DNA from: Salipiger bermudensis
GTDB lineage: Bacteria > Pseudomonadota > Alphaproteobacteria > Rhodobacterales > Rhodobacteraceae
Reading direction: 5' to 3'
Length of the DNA: 64,000 nt
Assembly: GCF_020171625.1 (NCBI RefSeq)
Contig: NZ_JAIUZY010000008.1
Coordinates: 124,001-188,000, forward strand
This document shows, piece by piece, positions 62,578 to 64,000 of the stretch. Each line of letters begins with the position of its first letter. The stretch's first letter is position 1. The translations under genes were made by a program, and so were the position numbers. The notes under the pieces are model-generated. The model saw nothing but the letters and a program-made list of their open reading frames with translations, ran no database searches and was not told the DNA's origin.

Positions 62578-64000
62578 GCCTGCGCCTGATGTTGCTGAGC
62601 GCCATCGCGCCCCTCCTGATGCTCGTGCTGTACCTCGCGAGCAACGGCCTGACGGCCTTGTCCGCGCTGTCCCAGCGCGAAGAGCTCGTGTCTCAGGTCG
62701 CCGCGGAATCGGAAACCGTGGCGGATCTCGTGCATGAGTTGCAGAAGGAGCGCGGCTATTCCGCGGGGTTCAGCGCCTCTCTCGGGCGTACGTTCCGCAC
62801 CGAGCTTGCCACCCAGCGCGAGGCGACGGATGAAGCGATCCGGGCGCATGTGGCGGATCGCGCGGTGCTGTCGGACATCGCGCCCGAGCAGGTCGCCGCG
62901 GTCGAGGCCGGCGTCGCCGACCTCGAGAGACGGCGCAAGCAGATCGATACATTGTCACTGAAGGTGCCCGATCTTGCCGCCTATTACACCGGAATCATCC
63001 AATCGCTTCTGGCGGCGTCGAACCGGGTGCGGCTTGGCGCCGGGGGCGACCCGGAGGCCACGCTGATGGAGGCGGCGGAGCTGATTGCGCTCGCCAAGGA
63101 AAGCGCGGGGCTCGAACGGGCGATGGGCGCCACCGGGCTTGGCGGGGGGCGGTTCACCGACACGGTGCACCGCCGCTTCACCGACCTCGGCGCCCAGCAG
63201 CGCGCGTTCCTGACCCGGGCCGGGGCGGTGCTCGGACGGTCGGATTTCGTGGCCGGGCTGACCGAGGCGCCGGCGGCGCAGGCGCTCGAGCCGATGCGCC
63301 AGACCATCCTTGCGCTGCCCTATGGCGGCGCGCGGGGCGGGCTGTCCTCCCCGGCATGGTTCGCGGCCTCGACCGCCTGGATCGACGATCTGCGCGCCGC
63401 CGAGGCGGCGCTTGTCGCGGAGCTCGAGGAGGCGACCGCCGCCGGCGCGATCGCAGCGCGGGAGGCCCTTCGGTTCGAGGTGCTGCTGACGGCGGCGGTG
63501 GTGCTGCTCAGTACCGCCTTCGCCCTGTTCCAGTCCGAGCTTGTCACGCGGCGGCTGCGCCGCCTAACGGCGGTGATGAACGACGTGATCGGCGGCGAGT
63601 TCGACATCGCGGTGCCGCATGTCAAGGCGCGCGGGGAAATCGGCGTGATGGCGCGGTCGATCTCCCGCTTCAAGGAGATCACGCAGGCGGCCATCGAACG
63701 GCGCGAGCAAGAAAAGGCGACATTGCACGACAAGCATCGCCAGGTGGTGGAGCTGGTCACCGAGGGCCTGCACGCGCTGGCCCATGCGCGGTTGACCTTG
63801 CGCTTCGACGCGCCGCTGGCGCCGGAATACGACTCGATCCGGACCGACTTCAACACCGCCACCGCGCGGCTGCGCGAGGTCATGCTGACCCTCGCGGGCA
63901 CGGTCTCGGAACTGCGCGATCAGGCGTCGGAGATGCAGGTCTCCGCCTCCGATCTTGCCGACCGGACGACCCGGCAGGCCGAGATGATCGCGCGCACCTC
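62574..64000 (+). CDS. Methyl-accepting chemotaxis protein with NIT-type sensing domain, 3' end outside window
   Basis: At least 475 residues; the gene is cut at the right edge, before the signalling domain. A first membrane helix (LMLLSAIAPLLMLVLYLASN) is followed by a periplasmic all-helical part (about 30-300) with LVHELQKERGYSAGFSASLG, the hallmark of NIT (nitrate/nitrite sensing) domains. A second helix (LLTAAVVLLSTAFALFQSEL) leads into a HAMP domain (LRRLTAVMNDVIGGEFDIAV, then GEIGVMARSISRFKEI), a second HAMP-like segment (LHALAHARLTLRFDAPLAPE) and the start of the coiled signalling arm. Ligand is not proved. Start ATG 62574 lacks its own ribosome site. Confidence 0.85.
   Translation, partial: MSLRLMLLSAIAPLLMLVLYLASNGLTALSALSQREELVSQVAAESETVADLVHELQKERGYSAGFSASLGRTFRTELATQREATDEAIRAHVADRAVLSDIAPEQVAAVEAGVADLERRRKQIDTLSLKVPDLAAYYTGIIQSLLAASNRVRLGAGGDPEATLMEAAELIALAKESAGLERAMGATGLGGGRFTDTVHRRFTDLGAQQRAFLTRAGAVLGRSDFVAGLTEAPAAQALEPMRQTILALPYGGARGGLSSPAWFAASTAWIDDLRAAEAALVAELEEATAAGAIAAREALRFEVLLTAAVVLLSTAFALFQSELVTRRLRRLTAVMNDVIGGEFDIAVPHVKARGEIGVMARSISRFKEITQAAIERREQEKATLHDKHRQVVELVTEGLHALAHARLTLRFDAPLAPEYDSIRTDFNTATARLREVMLTLAGTVSELRDQASEMQVSASDLADRTTRQAEMIART

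Overview
The window is about 64 kb of high-GC, gene-dense DNA from an alphaproteobacterium, most likely a marine Rhodobacterales (Roseobacter-group) chromosome. The evidence is gene content: class I lysyl-tRNA synthetase, DUF2125, IalB, a short ModE, DUF6206, and the SDR-uvrC and nfu-tsaB-rimI arrangements. Palindromic intergenic elements that I associate with this group add to it. Species and replicon cannot be fixed from the sequence. I see no rRNA, tRNA, CRISPR array, insertion sequence or prophage.

Layout. 1-7996: an M20 deacylase cut by the left edge, DUF2125, ChaC, a two-gene proton-channel/OmpA stator-like pair with a very long coiled coil, serB, an asparaginase II and an IalB-like secreted protein. 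8077-18683: an accessory catabolic island. A divergent LuxR regulator faces a polyamine-type ABC transporter (potABCD-like), which leads into a nitrilase-fold amidohydrolase, a class III aminotransferase, a Rieske oxygenase, RidA, DUF1028 and an ArgE-type deacylase. 18686-21914: a compact minus-strand operon for lipid or envelope glycosylation (LpxH-like phosphoesterase, ceramide-glucosyltransferase-like GT, DedA, GT2). 22064-25088: modABC with a short modE and a palindromic operator. 25165-33773: mostly housekeeping (CDP-alcohol phosphatidyltransferase, cspA, ettA, nadD, dacB, TerB, lysS) plus small proteins. 33965-40240: a frameshifted beta-helix protein, a HugZ-like protein with a probable 5' frameshift, an outer-membrane barrel-like protein, an orphan ParA, DUF6206 and fructose-6-phosphate aldolase. 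40348-51248: priA, sppA, a zinc-ribbon microprotein, a CaCA exchanger, an SDR, uvrC, ilvE, usp, nfu behind an Irr-type box, tsaB and rimI. 51399-56292: a BMP-type nucleoside ABC transporter. 56358-64000: fmt, glutathionyl-hydroquinone reductase, a degenerate receiver protein, a lytic transglycosylase, adenine deaminase and a chemoreceptor cut by the right edge.

How the genes work together. The strongest candidate for an undescribed system is the 8-19 kb island. It links import of a cationic nitrogen compound to Rieske oxidation, imine handling, transamination, amide hydrolysis and deacylation. The Rieske protein has Glu at the usual bridging-Asp position, as in quaternary-ammonium oxygenases. 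A second candidate is the stator-like pair at 2148-5267, whose predicted coiled coil is longer than a typical periplasm is deep.

Two families of dispersed intergenic repeats are visible: AATTTTC/GAAAATT palindromes at 457-521, 5273-5302 and 39162-39229, and a mosaic element at 42571-42790, 49376-49406 and 54152-54190. Two probable single-base indels lie within 2 kb of each other (about 34870 and 36740). They may be real gene decay or local assembly error, and only reads can decide.
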